Assembly: GCF_002864685.1 (NCBI RefSeq)
Contig: NZ_NMQZ01000005.1
Location: forward strand, 85,691 to 149,690
Length of the DNA: 64,000 nt
DNA from: Alloalcanivorax mobilis
Lineage (GTDB): Bacteria; Pseudomonadota; Gammaproteobacteria; Pseudomonadales; Alcanivoracaceae
Reading direction: 5' to 3'
Positions 38,429 to 50,400 of this stretch are shown piece after piece; positions within the stretch are counted from its first letter, which is position 1; every line of letters begins with the position of its first letter. The position numbers and the translations under genes were made by a program. The notes beneath the pieces were generated by a model. That model was not told the DNA's origin, ran no database searches, and was given only the letters and a program-made list of their open reading frames with translations.

Positions 38429-39931
38429 TCAGGCGAGAGCTTCCAGTCGATTGCGCAGTTCGGTTTTGAGAATTTTCCCGTAATTGTTTTTGGGCAGCTC
38501 GTCGCAGAAATAGTACTTTTTTGGCTTCTTGAATGACGCCATGTGATCGGTGAACCATCGGGTCAGGGTCTCCGCGTCGACATCGTCGGCGACCACGAAA
38601 GCGACCACGATTTCACCCCATTCCGGATCGCGTTGGCCAACCACGGACACCTCACGCACGGCGGGGTGCAGCGACAGCACCTCTTCGATTTCTCGCGGAT
38701 AGATGTTGCTGCCACCGGAAATGATCACGTCTTTGGAGCGGTCGGTCAGGGTGAGAAAGCCCTCTTCATCGATGAAACCGATATCGCCAGTGCGCAGCCA
38801 GCCATCGATCAGCGTCTTCTCGGTGGCTTCCGGATTGCGCCAGTAGCCGGCCATTACCGCTTGGCCGCGCACCGCGACCTCGCCGGGTTCGCCGGCGGGC
38901 AAGGGATGCATGTGATCGTCCACCACCCGCACGTCCACGCAAGACTGGGCGCGCCCCACGGAGGCAAGCTGGCGCGCCCAGCCGGGGGCGTCGTGGTCGG
39001 AGATACGCCCGCGCTCCAGCGCGGTGATGGTCATCGGGCTCTCTCCCTGGCCGTAGACCTGTATAAAGCGCGGGCCGAGTATGTCCAGGGCCTCGCGAAT
39101 GTCGGCGTTGTACATCGGCGCGCCGCCATAGATGATGCTTTTCAGGCCCTCGCCGTGTTCGCCCCGATGGCGGGCCTCGGCGACCAGACGCTTGACCATG
39201 GTGGGCGCCGCGAACATCGATACCCGGCCCAGATGCTTCGCCAGATCAAGCACCTCGGCGGCGTCGAAGCCCCGTGAACCGGGCAGCACATGCCGGGCTC
39301 CGCAACGCACGTGAATGAAATTATAAAGGCCGGCGCCGTGGGACATGGGCGCGGCGTACAGGGCGGCATCGTCGCTGCTGACCGTGTCCACGTCGACGGC
39401 GTAACACAGGGACATGGCCACCAGGTTGCCGTGGGTGAGCATTACCCCTTTGGAGCGGCCAGTGGTGCCCGAGGTGTAGAACAACCAGGCCAGATCATCC
39501 TGGTGCCGTGAGCACGGTGGAACGATGGCGTTATCGCCCGCTGCCGGCAGATCGGCAACGGCGATCTCCGCGCCTTGCTTGTGTTCGTGGTCGGCCAGGG
39601 TGCGGCCGTCCTCCGTCACCACCAGTCGGCTCTCGGCGTTATTGACGATCCAGGCCGCTTCGGCGGCGTGTAGCTTGGCATTCACCGGCACGGCCACCGC
39701 GCCGGCCCACCAGATGCCGTAAAGCACGGGCAGGTAATCAATGCTGTTCTTCATGAACACGGCGACCCGGTCGCCGGGTGCAATACCGTGCCGCTCGCCC
39801 AGCCAGGTGGCAATGGCAACGGCACGAGCGGCAAAGCCGTGGTAGTCCGCCACCGGCGTGGCGCCCTGGAACAGAGCCGGGCGGCGCGGATGGCACAAGG
39901 CCTGGTCGTGGAGCCAGTTGGCGATGTTCAT
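38429..39931 (-). CDS. AMP-binding acyl-CoA ligase
   Basis: 500 residues of the adenylate-forming family: FYTSGTTGRSKGV, VYGQGESPMT, the DGWLRTGDIG hinge region, and the C-terminal catalytic lysine motif LPKNNYGKILK. It activates a carboxylate with ATP and CoA. Six bases from the thiolase stop and 51 from dctP. The GQGESPMT version of the motif resembles aromatic or branched acid ligases, but no specific substrate can be deduced. Confidence 0.87.
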   Translation of the reverse strand: MNIANWLHDQALCHPRRPALFQGATPVADYHGFAARAVAIATWLGERHGIAPGDRVAVFMKNSIDYLPVLYGIWWAGAVAVPVNAKLHAAEAAWIVNNAESRLVVTEDGRTLADHEHKQGAEIAVADLPAAGDNAIVPPCSRHQDDLAWLFYTSGTTGRSKGVMLTHGNLVAMSLCYAVDVDTVSSDDAALYAAPMSHGAGLYNFIHVRCGARHVLPGSRGFDAAEVLDLAKHLGRVSMFAAPTMVKRLVAEARHRGEHGEGLKSIIYGGAPMYNADIREALDILGPRFIQVYGQGESPMTITALERGRISDHDAPGWARQLASVGRAQSCVDVRVVDDHMHPLPAGEPGEVAVRGQAVMAGYWRNPEATEKTLIDGWLRTGDIGFIDEEGFLTLTDRSKDVIISGGSNIYPREIEEVLSLHPAVREVSVVGQRDPEWGEIVVAFVVADDVDAETLTRWFTDHMASFKKPKKYYFCDELPKNNYGKILKTELRNRLEALA

Positions 39932-39937
39932 GATCGG

Positions 39938-41122
39938 TTACGCCTCCCGCGCTTCGAGTACCGAAGCGAAGTTGGCGACGGCGGCGCCGCCCATATTGAA
40001 GACCAGGCCAAGCCCGGCGCCGCCACGGGCCTCGCCCACTGGCCGGCCGGTAAGTTGACGGAAAGCGAGAGCGTGCATGGAGACGCCGGTGGCGCCCACC
40101 GGGTGCCCCTTCGCCTTGAGACCGCCGGACAGATTCACCGGCAAGGCGCCGTCGGCGTACACCGTGCCGTCGTGCAAAGCGCGCTGACCCTGGCCGGCGG
40201 GGGCCAGGCCCATGGCCTCGTAGATCAACAATTCGGCGATCGTGAAGCAGTCGTGGACTTCGGCGAAATGCAGATCGCCGAGGGTGATGCCGGCGCGCTC
40301 GTAAGCGCCGGCGATGGCGCGCCGGGGGCCCTCGAAAGCCAGGAAGTCGCGGCTCTTCATCGGCAGCAGGTCGCTGACCTGCACGGCCGCGCGAATCGCC
40401 ACCCGGCGGCGGAATTCCGCCGCCCGGCGGGGCGAGGCAAGGATGATGGCGGCGGCGCCGTCGGTGATCAGCGAGCAATCAGTGAGGCGCAACGGGTCGG
40501 CGATCAGCGGGTTGCGGTCGGAGACCGTGTTGCAGTCCTCGAAACTCATCGCCCGGTGCATCTGCGCCAGCGGGTTGGCGAGGGCGTTGCGGTGGTTTTT
40601 TTCGGCGATGCGTGCCATCGCTGGCAGCGGGTCACCGTGACGCTTTTGATAGGCGCGGGCGGCCTGGGCGAACACCTGGGGGAAACTCAGGGCGGCTTCG
40701 TCGGCGTCGTTCTGGTAACCGGCGCCGGCCAGCGCCCGAGTCACTTCGGGGGTGCTGTTGGCGGTCATCTTCTCCGCGCCCACCACCAGCACCAGGTCCG
40801 CCTCGCCAGAGCGAATCGCGTTGATGCCGGCGAACACGGCGCTGGCGCCGGAGGCGCAGGCGTTCTCGCAACGCGTGGCCGGAGTGAAGCGGAAATCCGG
40901 GTCGGCCTGATGAACCAGAGAGGAAGGAAAGCCGTCCGGCACCAGGCCGGAATTGAAGTGGCCGAGAAAAATCTGATCGATATCGCGCGCGCCGACGCCG
41001 GCGTCGTCCAGCGCCTGGCGCGTGGCGTCGACGATCAGGTCTTCCAGATTGCTGTCGGCCAGCCGGCCGAAACGGGTATGACCACTGGCGATAATAGAGA
41101 CGGAGGTGTCCTGTTGAGGCAT
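39938..41122 (-). CDS. Thiolase (SCP2-type acetyl-CoA acyltransferase-like)
   Basis: 394 residues. Nucleophile region CENACASGAS (Cys89), then GAEKM, DGAAAIIL, VHDCFTIAELL and the C-terminal GHPVGATG with the catalytic His. The pattern and lack of a second canonical Cys-Gly motif resemble SCP2-type thiolases, some of which cleave branched or steroid side chains and some of which are synthases or aldolase-like. First gene of the TRAP operon and divergent from the PAS-LuxR gene. Confidence 0.85.
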   Translation of the reverse strand: MPQQDTSVSIIASGHTRFGRLADSNLEDLIVDATRQALDDAGVGARDIDQIFLGHFNSGLVPDGFPSSLVHQADPDFRFTPATRCENACASGASAVFAGINAIRSGEADLVLVVGAEKMTANSTPEVTRALAGAGYQNDADEAALSFPQVFAQAARAYQKRHGDPLPAMARIAEKNHRNALANPLAQMHRAMSFEDCNTVSDRNPLIADPLRLTDCSLITDGAAAIILASPRRAAEFRRRVAIRAAVQVSDLLPMKSRDFLAFEGPRRAIAGAYERAGITLGDLHFAEVHDCFTIAELLIYEAMGLAPAGQGQRALHDGTVYADGALPVNLSGGLKAKGHPVGATGVSMHALAFRQLTGRPVGEARGGAGLGLVFNMGGAAVANFASVLEAREA

Positions 41123-41250
41123 GATCGTGTCCGGCTGTTATTGTTTGGTGGCACCGCGTGCGCCTGGCCGGCCGCGCCTGGCCGTCCGCGCCGGGCAGGC
41201 TCGCTGCACGCGGGTGAGGGTTGCCTTACAATGTGGTCCAATCCGCTCCC

Positions 41251-41275
41251 CTACCGCTAGTTCGTACAACTACGT
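41251..41275. promoter_or_regulatory. Dyads between thiolase operon and PAS-LuxR gene
   Basis: In the divergent gap 41123-41309, GTAC-N6-GTAC and TAGT-N7-ACTA overlap between about 41258 and 41276, at a position suited to an operator for the neighbouring regulator. Assigned by eye only. Confidence 0.35.
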
Positions 41276-41309
41276 ACCTGAGTAAGGGGTTCGTTGGCTT
41301 CGAGGTGCT

Positions 41310-41876
41310 GTGATGGACGACCCCGCCACCCCCGAGGATATGGAACGCCTGGCTTTCCGGGTGTCCCCCGCGCCCCAGGTGATCACCCGTGACCGGGTAA
41401 TGATGGACTTCAATGAGGCGTTCAATGCCTTGTTCGGCTACCGCCGTGATGACCTGCTCGGACAATCGATTTTGCGCTTATACCCGTCGATGGCTGATTT
41501 CGAGGCGATTGGTAATCGCTGCCTGGGCTGGTTGCAGCGTTATCGTTCCTATTCCGACGAACGTTTCATGCAATACCGGGATGGGGAAGTTTTTTGGGCG
41601 CGGGCCAACGGCTACACGCTGACGCCGGAGGCGCCGTTCGGGCTGATGGTCTGGCATTTCGAGCGGATCGATAATCCGATTCAGGCGACGGTCAGATTGA
41701 CCCCTCGGGAAAGGCAGATTTCGGCCTATATCGTTAACGGCCTCACCTGTAAGGAGATCGGCCGGAAGCTGGGCATTTCCCACCGGACCGTGGAGGTGCA
41801 TCGAGCGCGTTTGATGAAAAAACTGGAGGCGAAAAACACCGCCGAGCTGGTTTCGAAAATCATCGTTCTGCGTTGA
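41310..41876 (+). CDS. PAS domain-LuxR family response regulator
   Basis: 188 residues: a PAS domain (about 15-115: NEAFNALFGYRRDDLLGQS) followed by a GerE-type HTH (about 125-185: LTPRERQISAYIVNGLTCKEIGRKLGISHRTVEVHRARLMKKL). There is no receiver domain, so a small molecule bound to PAS probably controls it. Divergent from the thiolase-ligase-TRAP operon, of which it is the likely activator. Confidence 0.87.
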   Translation: MMDDPATPEDMERLAFRVSPAPQVITRDRVMMDFNEAFNALFGYRRDDLLGQSILRLYPSMADFEAIGNRCLGWLQRYRSYSDERFMQYRDGEVFWARANGYTLTPEAPFGLMVWHFERIDNPIQATVRLTPRERQISAYIVNGLTCKEIGRKLGISHRTVEVHRARLMKKLEAKNTAELVSKIIVLR

Positions 41877-41894
41877 ATCCGCCGGTGTTGGCGA

Positions 41895-43556
41895 TCAGGA
41901 TTCGCCACGCTTGAGTGGCGATGTGGCGTCGTCCGTACCGTCGTTGCTTTCGAACTCCAGGGCCGAGAACGCCACCGCGCAGAACAGTGAATTAAGCCGC
42001 TTCATATCGCCGATCAACTCCAGGTGCAGGGAGCTGGTTTCCAGACTCTGCACCACCCGCCGATGCAAGCGGTCCAGATGGGCGTGAGCCAGGTGGCGTT
42101 GCTGGTCGCGGAAGCGGCGCTTCTCCATCAGCAATTGCTGGGCACTTTCTTCATCGCCGCTAAGAAACACCGACAGCCCCAGCCGCAGATTGGCTTTGAG
42201 CAGGCCGTGCAGCGCGGTCAGTTCTTCCAGGCCGCTGTCCGAGAAGGAGTGGCGCTGGGCGGTTTTGCGTTCCTGTATTTTTTCCAGCATGTGCTCGATC
42301 AGGTCGCCGGCCTGTTCCAGATTGATGCTCATTTCCACCACCTGGGTCCAACGGCGCCGCTCGCCGGGGGCGAGATCTTCCCGGGAGACCCGGGCCAGAT
42401 ACAGCTTCACGCCGGTATAGAGGGCGTCGACATCGTCGTCGAGGCGCGCCACCCGCTTGCCGGTGTCGCCGCGCGCCCCGTCCAGCACATGGAGAATCAT
42501 GTCCAGCATGGTTTCCACCAGGTCGCCCATGCGCAGGACCTCGCGGGTGGCGTTGGCCAGCGCCAGGCGGGGTGTCTCCAGGGCGTCGGTGTCCAGGTGG
42601 CGCGGGCGCGCCTCTTCGTTGCCGCTGTCCGGCTGGTCCGGCAGCAGGCGCTGGCACAGCCGCGCCATCGGGCCGGTCAGTGGCAGCAGCAACAGGCAGC
42701 GTGCGATGTTGTAGGCCAGGTGGAAGCCGATCACCAGATCCTGGGGCTCGAACCTGAGCCCCTGCATCCAGGCGGCGATTACATTGACGAACGGCAGCAC
42801 CAGCGCCAGGCCAATCAATTTGAACAGCAGATTGCCCAAGGCCACGCGCCGGCCGGCGGCGTTGTAGAGGCTGGTATTGAGCATCGCCAGCACTCCGGAG
42901 CCGGCGTTGGCGCCGATCACCAGGCACAGCGCCACGGGCAGCCCGATCACGTCGGCGGCGGCCAGAGTGGCGGTGAGCAGCACCGCCGCCAGGCTGGAGT
43001 AGGTGACCAGGGCGAACAGGGCGCCGACCAGGGCATCCAGCATCAGGTCGCCGGTCAACGAACCGAACAGCACCTGCACGCCCTGTGCTTCGGTGATCGG
43101 CGTCATCGCGTCGACGATCAGTTCCAGGGCCATCAGGATCAGCCCCAGGCCCACCGCCACCCGGCCGAGCTGGCCGGCGCGGCTTTGTTTGCGCGACAGA
43201 AACACCGGCACGCCGAAGAAAATCAGCAGCGGCGAGAGCCAGGAAAGATCCAGCGTCAGCACCCGGGCCATCAGCGCGGTGCCGACGTCGGCGCCGAGCA
43301 GAATCGCCAGTGCCGTGGCCAGCACCATCAAGCCATCGGCCACGAAGCCGCCGGCCAGCAGCGCGGTGGCGTTGCTGCTCTGCACCAGGGCGGTGACACC
43401 GGTGCCGGCCAGGAAGGCGGCGACGCGATTATTGAGATTGTGCCCCAGCACCCGTCGCAGGCGAGCGCCATACACGCGCAGAATGCCGGTGCGTACGATG
43501 TGCGTTCCCCATACCAGCAAGGCCACCGCGGAAATCAGGTGGAGCAGTGTCAGCAT
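41895..43556 (-). CDS. Na/Pi cotransporter family protein with PhoU-like tail
   Basis: 553 residues. The first about 310 have multiple helices with the family duplication: GTGVTALVQSSNATALLAGGF and a second, degenerate copy FALVTYSSLAAVLLTATLAA. The C-terminal about 200 residues are PhoU-like helices (MGDLVETMLDMILH and similar). It moves phosphate with sodium, or exports it. The 3' end is 18 bases after the LuxR stop. Confidence 0.87.
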   Translation of the reverse strand: MLTLLHLISAVALLVWGTHIVRTGILRVYGARLRRVLGHNLNNRVAAFLAGTGVTALVQSSNATALLAGGFVADGLMVLATALAILLGADVGTALMARVLTLDLSWLSPLLIFFGVPVFLSRKQSRAGQLGRVAVGLGLILMALELIVDAMTPITEAQGVQVLFGSLTGDLMLDALVGALFALVTYSSLAAVLLTATLAAADVIGLPVALCLVIGANAGSGVLAMLNTSLYNAAGRRVALGNLLFKLIGLALVLPFVNVIAAWMQGLRFEPQDLVIGFHLAYNIARCLLLLPLTGPMARLCQRLLPDQPDSGNEEARPRHLDTDALETPRLALANATREVLRMGDLVETMLDMILHVLDGARGDTGKRVARLDDDVDALYTGVKLYLARVSREDLAPGERRRWTQVVEMSINLEQAGDLIEHMLEKIQERKTAQRHSFSDSGLEELTALHGLLKANLRLGLSVFLSGDEESAQQLLMEKRRFRDQQRHLAHAHLDRLHRRVVQSLETSSLHLELIGDMKRLNSLFCAVAFSALEFESNDGTDDATSPLKRGES

Positions 43557-43783
43557 CAGGGTCCTCCTTGTTGGCGGTCCTTGACGATCGCGCCGCGCGG
43601 GCGTCTTGTCATGAAACCGTTATACCATGCGCGCCGGGTACGGCGCTCCCGACCAAGGTCCAAGGCCCGCCGGGCGAGCCCCGCGCCCGGCGTGGCGCTT
43701 GACGCTACCGGGCAAACCCGGGAGCCTTTAGCGGGTTGTTCAGCAGCCTTTACGCCCATTCACGAACGCCACGGCCTGATATC

Positions 43784-46342
<2,559 letters not shown>

Positions 46343-46343
<1 letters not shown>

Positions 46344-46414
46344 CGCTGGACGCTAGACGCCGGACGCCGGACGCTTACCCCCAAAAAAGCGTCTGGCGTC
46401 AAGCGTCCAGCGTT
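46343..46414. repeat. Imperfect heptamer hairpin between parE and parC
   Basis: AACGCTGGACGCT... and ...AGCGTCCAGCGTT form a long imperfect stem around a C/A-rich loop. The units are again 7-bp GCGTC steps. The hairpin ends about 25 bases before the parC ATG. Confidence 0.75.
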
Positions 46415-46439
46415 CAGCCAATGAGCGAAGCGAATTATA

Positions 46440-48686
46440 ATGGCTGACGATTTCGAAGACATTTCCCTGCGCGACTACACCGAGAAAGCGTACCTGGATT
46501 ATTCCATGTACGTGATTCTGGATCGGGCGTTGCCGAACATCGGTGATGGCTTGAAGCCGGTGCAGCGGCGCATCGTGTACGCGATGAGCGAGCTGGGGTT
46601 GAAGAACACCGCCAAGTACAAGAAGTCCGCGCGGACCGTGGGCGATGTGCTGGGCAAGTTCCATCCGCACGGCGATTCCGCCTGTTACGAAGCGATGGTG
46701 CTGATGGCGCAGCCGTTCAGTTATCGTTACCCGCTGGTGGACGGGCAGGGCAACTGGGGCAGCCCGGACGACCCCAAATCGTTCGCCGCCATGCGCTACA
46801 CCGAATCGAAGCTGGCGCCCTACGCCGAAGTGCTGCTTGCCGAGCTGGGCCAGGGCACCGTGCAGTGGGTGCCCAATTTCGACGGCACCCTGGACGAGCC
46901 CAAGCAACTGCCGGCGCGGCTGCCCAACGTGCTGCTCAACGGCACCACCGGCATCGCCGTGGGCATGAGCACGGATATTCCGCCGCACAACCTGCGCGAA
47001 GTGGCGCAGGCCTGCATCCACCTGCTCAAGGACCCGGGCGCCTCGCTGGATGATCTGGTGGAATTTATCCAGGGTCCGGATTTCCCCACCGAAGCGGAGA
47101 TCATCACCCCGCGCAACGACATCATCCGCATGTACGCGGAAGGCAAGGGCTCGCTGAAGATGCGCGCCGTCTACGAGCAGGAAGACGGCGACATCGTGGT
47201 CACCGCGCTGCCGTATCAGGTGTCCGGGGCCAAGGTATTGGAGCAGATCGCCGACCAGATGCAGAAAAAAAAGCTGCCCATGGTCAGCGATCTGCGCGAC
47301 GAATCCGACCACGAAAACCCGACCCGCCTGATCATTACGCCGCGCTCCAACCGGGTCGACGTGGCACAGCTGATGGGCCACCTGTTCGCCAGCACCGACC
47401 TGGAAAAGAATTACCGGGTCAATCTGAATATGATCGGCATCGACGGCCGGCCCCAGGTGAAGAGCCTGGACGTGATCCTCAACGAATGGCTGCAGTTCCG
47501 CATGGTCACCGTGCGCCGCCGTCTGCAGCACCGTCTGGATAAAGTGCTGGACCGTCTGCACCTTCTGGAAGGGTTGCTGGTCGCCTATCTGAATATCGAC
47601 GAAGTGATCGAGATCATTCGCCGCGAAGACGCTCCCAAGCCGGTTCTGATGGAGCGCTTTGGCCTCAGCGACCGGCAGGCGGAAGCGATTCTTGAGTTGA
47701 AGCTGCGCCATCTGGCCAAGCTGGAAGAAATGAAGATCCGTGGCGAGCAGGACGAACTGGCCGAAGAACGAATCTGGCTGGAAGAAACGCTCGGCTCCAC
47801 CGCCAAGATGAAAAAGCTGATCGCCAAGGAACTCAAGGAAGACGCCGAATTGTACGGCGACGAGCGCCGCTCGCCGCTGGTGGAGCGCGGCGAAGCCAAG
47901 GCACTGGACGAAGCCGACCTGGTGGGCGCCGACCCGATCACCGTGGTGCTCTCGGAAAAGGGCTGGGTGCGCGCCGCCAAAGGGCACGACGTGGACGCCA
48001 CGGCGCTGAGCTACAAAGCCGGCGACCAATACCTGGCCTCGGCGCCGGGTAAGTCCAACCAGCAGGTGTGCTTTCTGGACTCCACCGGGCGCAGCTACTC
48101 GCTGGCGGCACACGCCCTGCCCAGTGCGCGCGGCCAGGGCGAGCCGCTCTCCGGGCGGGTCAGCCCGCCCTCCGGCGCCAGCTTCGTGGCCGCGTTGATG
48201 GGCAAAGACAAAGACACCTACCTGATGAGCACCGACGCCGGTTACGGCTTCGTGGTGCGCTACCAGGATCTGATCGCCAACAAAAAAGCCGGCAAGACCG
48301 TGCTGTCGGTGCCCCGTGGCGCCCGTGTGCACGCGCCCCGGGCGATCCGCTCGGTCGAACAGGACCTGATCGCGCTGGTCTCCAACGAAGGGCGCCTGTT
48401 GGTGTTCCCGGCCGCGGACCTGCCGGAAATGAGCCGAGGCAAGGGCAACAAAATGATGGCGATTCCCTCCGCCCGGGTCGCCGACCGGGTTGAATTCGTT
48501 CAGGACCTTCAGGTGCTGGGCCCCCGCGACACCCTGGTGATCCACGCCGGCAGGCGGCATCTGAGCCTGAAACCCGCCGATCTGGAGCATTACTTCGGCG
48601 AGCGCGGCCGGCGCGGCGCGAAACTGCCGCGCGGTTTCCAGAACGTGGAAATCATGGCGGTGGAACGCAAGGACGACGGCGCCTGA
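46440..48686 (+). CDS. parC: DNA topoisomerase IV subunit A
   Basis: 748 residues (E. coli 752). The N-terminal cleavage domain has the conserved [15 protein letters not shown] region, with Ser and Glu as in quinolone-susceptible enzymes, followed by a catalytic Tyr region and a C-terminal beta-pinwheel with repeated GYG-type blades. It pairs with ParE. The order parE-parC within 97 bases suggests one operon. Confidence 0.95.
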   Translation: MADDFEDISLRDYTEKAYLDYSMYVILDRALPNIGDGLKPVQRRIVYAMSELGLKNTAKYKKSARTVGDVLGKFHPHGDSACYEAMVLMAQPFSYRYPLVDGQGNWGSPDDPKSFAAMRYTESKLAPYAEVLLAELGQGTVQWVPNFDGTLDEPKQLPARLPNVLLNGTTGIAVGMSTDIPPHNLREVAQACIHLLKDPGASLDDLVEFIQGPDFPTEAEIITPRNDIIRMYAEGKGSLKMRAVYEQEDGDIVVTALPYQVSGAKVLEQIADQMQKKKLPMVSDLRDESDHENPTRLIITPRSNRVDVAQLMGHLFASTDLEKNYRVNLNMIGIDGRPQVKSLDVILNEWLQFRMVTVRRRLQHRLDKVLDRLHLLEGLLVAYLNIDEVIEIIRREDAPKPVLMERFGLSDRQAEAILELKLRHLAKLEEMKIRGEQDELAEERIWLEETLGSTAKMKKLIAKELKEDAELYGDERRSPLVERGEAKALDEADLVGADPITVVLSEKGWVRAAKGHDVDATALSYKAGDQYLASAPGKSNQQVCFLDSTGRSYSLAAHALPSARGQGEPLSGRVSPPSGASFVAALMGKDKDTYLMSTDAGYGFVVRYQDLIANKKAGKTVLSVPRGARVHAPRAIRSVEQDLIALVSNEGRLLVFPAADLPEMSRGKGNKMMAIPSARVADRVEFVQDLQVLGPRDTLVIHAGRRHLSLKPADLEHYFGERGRRGAKLPRGFQNVEIMAVERKDDGA

Positions 48687-48718
48687 GCGCGCATGACGGG
48701 CGGCGGGAGAGAACGGCG

Positions 48719-49132
48719 ATGAGCGAAGGCCAACCACAAGCCGGTGCGCGGCGCACGGTGCGTTTCTGGGCCGGGCTCGACCTGCTGCTGACCCTGCCCC
48801 TGGTGCTGCCGCCCACGGCGCGGCTGCTGCTGGACACCCTGGTCTGGCTCAACCACGGGCTCGGCTTGCCCGGCGTGATGGGCCCGCGGCCGGCGCTGGC
48901 GATGTTGTTCGCCTGCCTGGCCGGGGCCCTGGCGGTCACCTGGGCGCTGGCCCGCTGGACACAGCCACTGGCCGCGCTGGGCCGGTTGGACGCCTGGGCG
49001 CGCATCTGGGTGGGCGCCTTGATCCTGGGCGCGGTGCTGGATGGCCTGCCGGCGGTGCTGGTGCTGTTCGTGATCACCGAATGGGCCGGCGCACTGCATC
49101 AATTCTGGTGTTTGCGTAAGCAAAGCTGTTAG
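48719..49132 (+). CDS. Small integral membrane protein, unknown
   Basis: 137 residues with about four hydrophobic segments (LLLTLPLVLPPTARLLL, LAMLFACLAGALAVTWAL, VGALILGAVLDGLPAVLVL) and short loops; no motif I recognise. It starts 32 bases after parC on the same strand and may be co-transcribed. Confidence 0.65.
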   Translation: MSEGQPQAGARRTVRFWAGLDLLLTLPLVLPPTARLLLDTLVWLNHGLGLPGVMGPRPALAMLFACLAGALAVTWALARWTQPLAALGRLDAWARIWVGALILGAVLDGLPAVLVLFVITEWAGALHQFWCLRKQSC

Positions 49133-49242
49133 TGCCGGACGCCGAGATCAACATCGATACCATTGCGGGTCCGACGGAGCGCCGCCCAACGGGACGCCGC
49201 CCGACCTTTCCTGCAAAAAAGACAAACCTCTCTACAACGCCG

Positions 49243-49272
49243 CGTGGGAGCGATCCTCGATCGCGAAATGGT
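49243..49272. repeat. REP-like palindromic element
   Basis: GTGGGAGCGATCCTCGATCG is followed by CGAAATGG. It resembles the GTGGGAGC...GCGAA core of Pseudomonas REP sequences, with an inner CGATC/GATCG dyad. The gap 49133-49402 holds nothing else I can support. Confidence 0.6.
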
Positions 49273-49402
49273 TTGCTCGAATGGCACGGCGTTTTTTGCC
49301 CGGCACCCTGTTCCCGCGCAGAGCGAAACACGCTCTTAAGGTAGGCTCGCCGCATCAGCTTGGGTATCATCCTTGGGGTTTTGCAAAAGGAGATGCCTGC
49401 CC

Positions 49403-50317
49403 ATGCCGGCCATGATTACCGGTACCTTCGCCTTCGTGCTGCTGTTGCTCAACACTCTGGTCCTGATCGGGCCAATGATGTTGATCGCGTTGTTCAAGCT
49501 GATCGTGCCCGGCCAGGCCGGCAAGGATCGCCTTTCCGCCGTGGTGATGTGGATCGCCGAAACCTGGGCGGAAATCTGCAAGAAGATCTTCGCGCTGACG
49601 ACCCCCACGGTGTGGGACATTCGCGGCGCTGACGCGCTGCGCCGCGACACTTCCTATCTGGTGGTCAGCAACCACCAGAGCTGGGTGGACATCGCCGCGC
49701 TGGTGCAGACCTTCAACCGGCGCACGCCCTATTTCAAATTTTTTCTGAAAAAAGAACTGGTCTGGGTGCCGTTCCTGGGGCTGGCGTTCTGGGCGCTGGA
49801 TTACCCCTTTATGAAGCGCTACCCGAAATCCGTGCTCGACAAGCACCCGGAGCTCAAAGGCAAGGATCTGGAAATCACCCGCGCCGCCTGTGAAAAATTC
49901 AAGAACATGCCGGTCACGGTGGTGAATTTTCTCGAAGGCACCCGCTGCACGCCAGCCAAACAGGCCCGCCAGCAATCGCCCTACCGGCATTTGCTGCGCC
50001 CCAAGGCCGGGGGCGTGGCGTTCGTGCTGGCGGCGCTGGGCGAAGACCTGGACGCCGTGCTGGACGTGACGGTGGTCTACCCACAGGGGCGCGCGCCGGG
50101 CTTCTGGGCGCTGCTCAGCGGGCAGCTTGATCGGGTGGTGGTGGACATCCGCATCCACCGCCTCGACCCACGGCTCTGGCAAGGCGATTATCAGAACGAT
50201 CGCCAGTTCCGCAGCGTGGTGCACGGCTGGGTCAGCGATTTGTGGGCGCAGAAAGACGCCCGCATCGAGCGGATTCAGGAGGAGTGGGCGGAGCGCCGGC
50301 CGGACACTGATAACTAG
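49403..50317 (+). CDS. Acyltransferase of the PlsC/YihG type
   Basis: 304 residues. N-terminal membrane segment (ITGTFAFVLLLLNTLVLIG), HX4D motif NHQSWVD, substrate loop PYFKFFLKKELVWVP and NFLEGTR in place of FPEGTR. The family acylates lysophosphatidic acid or related lipids. The distance and order resemble E. coli YihG more than PlsC. ATG 49403 has AAAAGGAG about 10 bases upstream. The stop is the first base or so of a GTTTTCA array. Confidence 0.85.
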   Translation: MPAMITGTFAFVLLLLNTLVLIGPMMLIALFKLIVPGQAGKDRLSAVVMWIAETWAEICKKIFALTTPTVWDIRGADALRRDTSYLVVSNHQSWVDIAALVQTFNRRTPYFKFFLKKELVWVPFLGLAFWALDYPFMKRYPKSVLDKHPELKGKDLEITRAACEKFKNMPVTVVNFLEGTRCTPAKQARQQSPYRHLLRPKAGGVAFVLAALGEDLDAVLDVTVVYPQGRAPGFWALLSGQLDRVVVDIRIHRLDPRLWQGDYQNDRQFRSVVHGWVSDLWAQKDARIERIQEEWAERRPDTDN

Positions 50318-50372
50318 TTTTCAGTTTTCAGTTTTCAGTTTTCAGTTTTCAGTTTTCAGTCTTCAGTTTTCA
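50317..50372. repeat. Heptanucleotide array (GTTTTCA)n, eight units
   Basis: Eight tandem 7-bp units (seven perfect, one GTCTTCA) directly after the acyltransferase stop, between convergent genes. The same unit recurs in inverted form at 57457-57530. Confidence 0.92.
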
Positions 50373-50400
50373 GTGTCCGGTGGCGGGGGTATTGAGGGGT

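Noticed and set aside
35387..43556. Integrated phage or conjugative island in the cpdA-yqiA gap
   Set aside because: No integrase, tRNA, phage or conjugation gene and no obvious flanking direct repeat was seen.
46353..48737. Very long open frame on the minus strand opposite parC, and similar ones opposite thiC (31019-33289) and the TAXI-TRAP operon (22207-24189)
   Set aside because: These are by-products of high-GC codon use in the true genes; their predicted proteins are His/Gln/Gly-rich without domains, and the plus-strand genes are certain.
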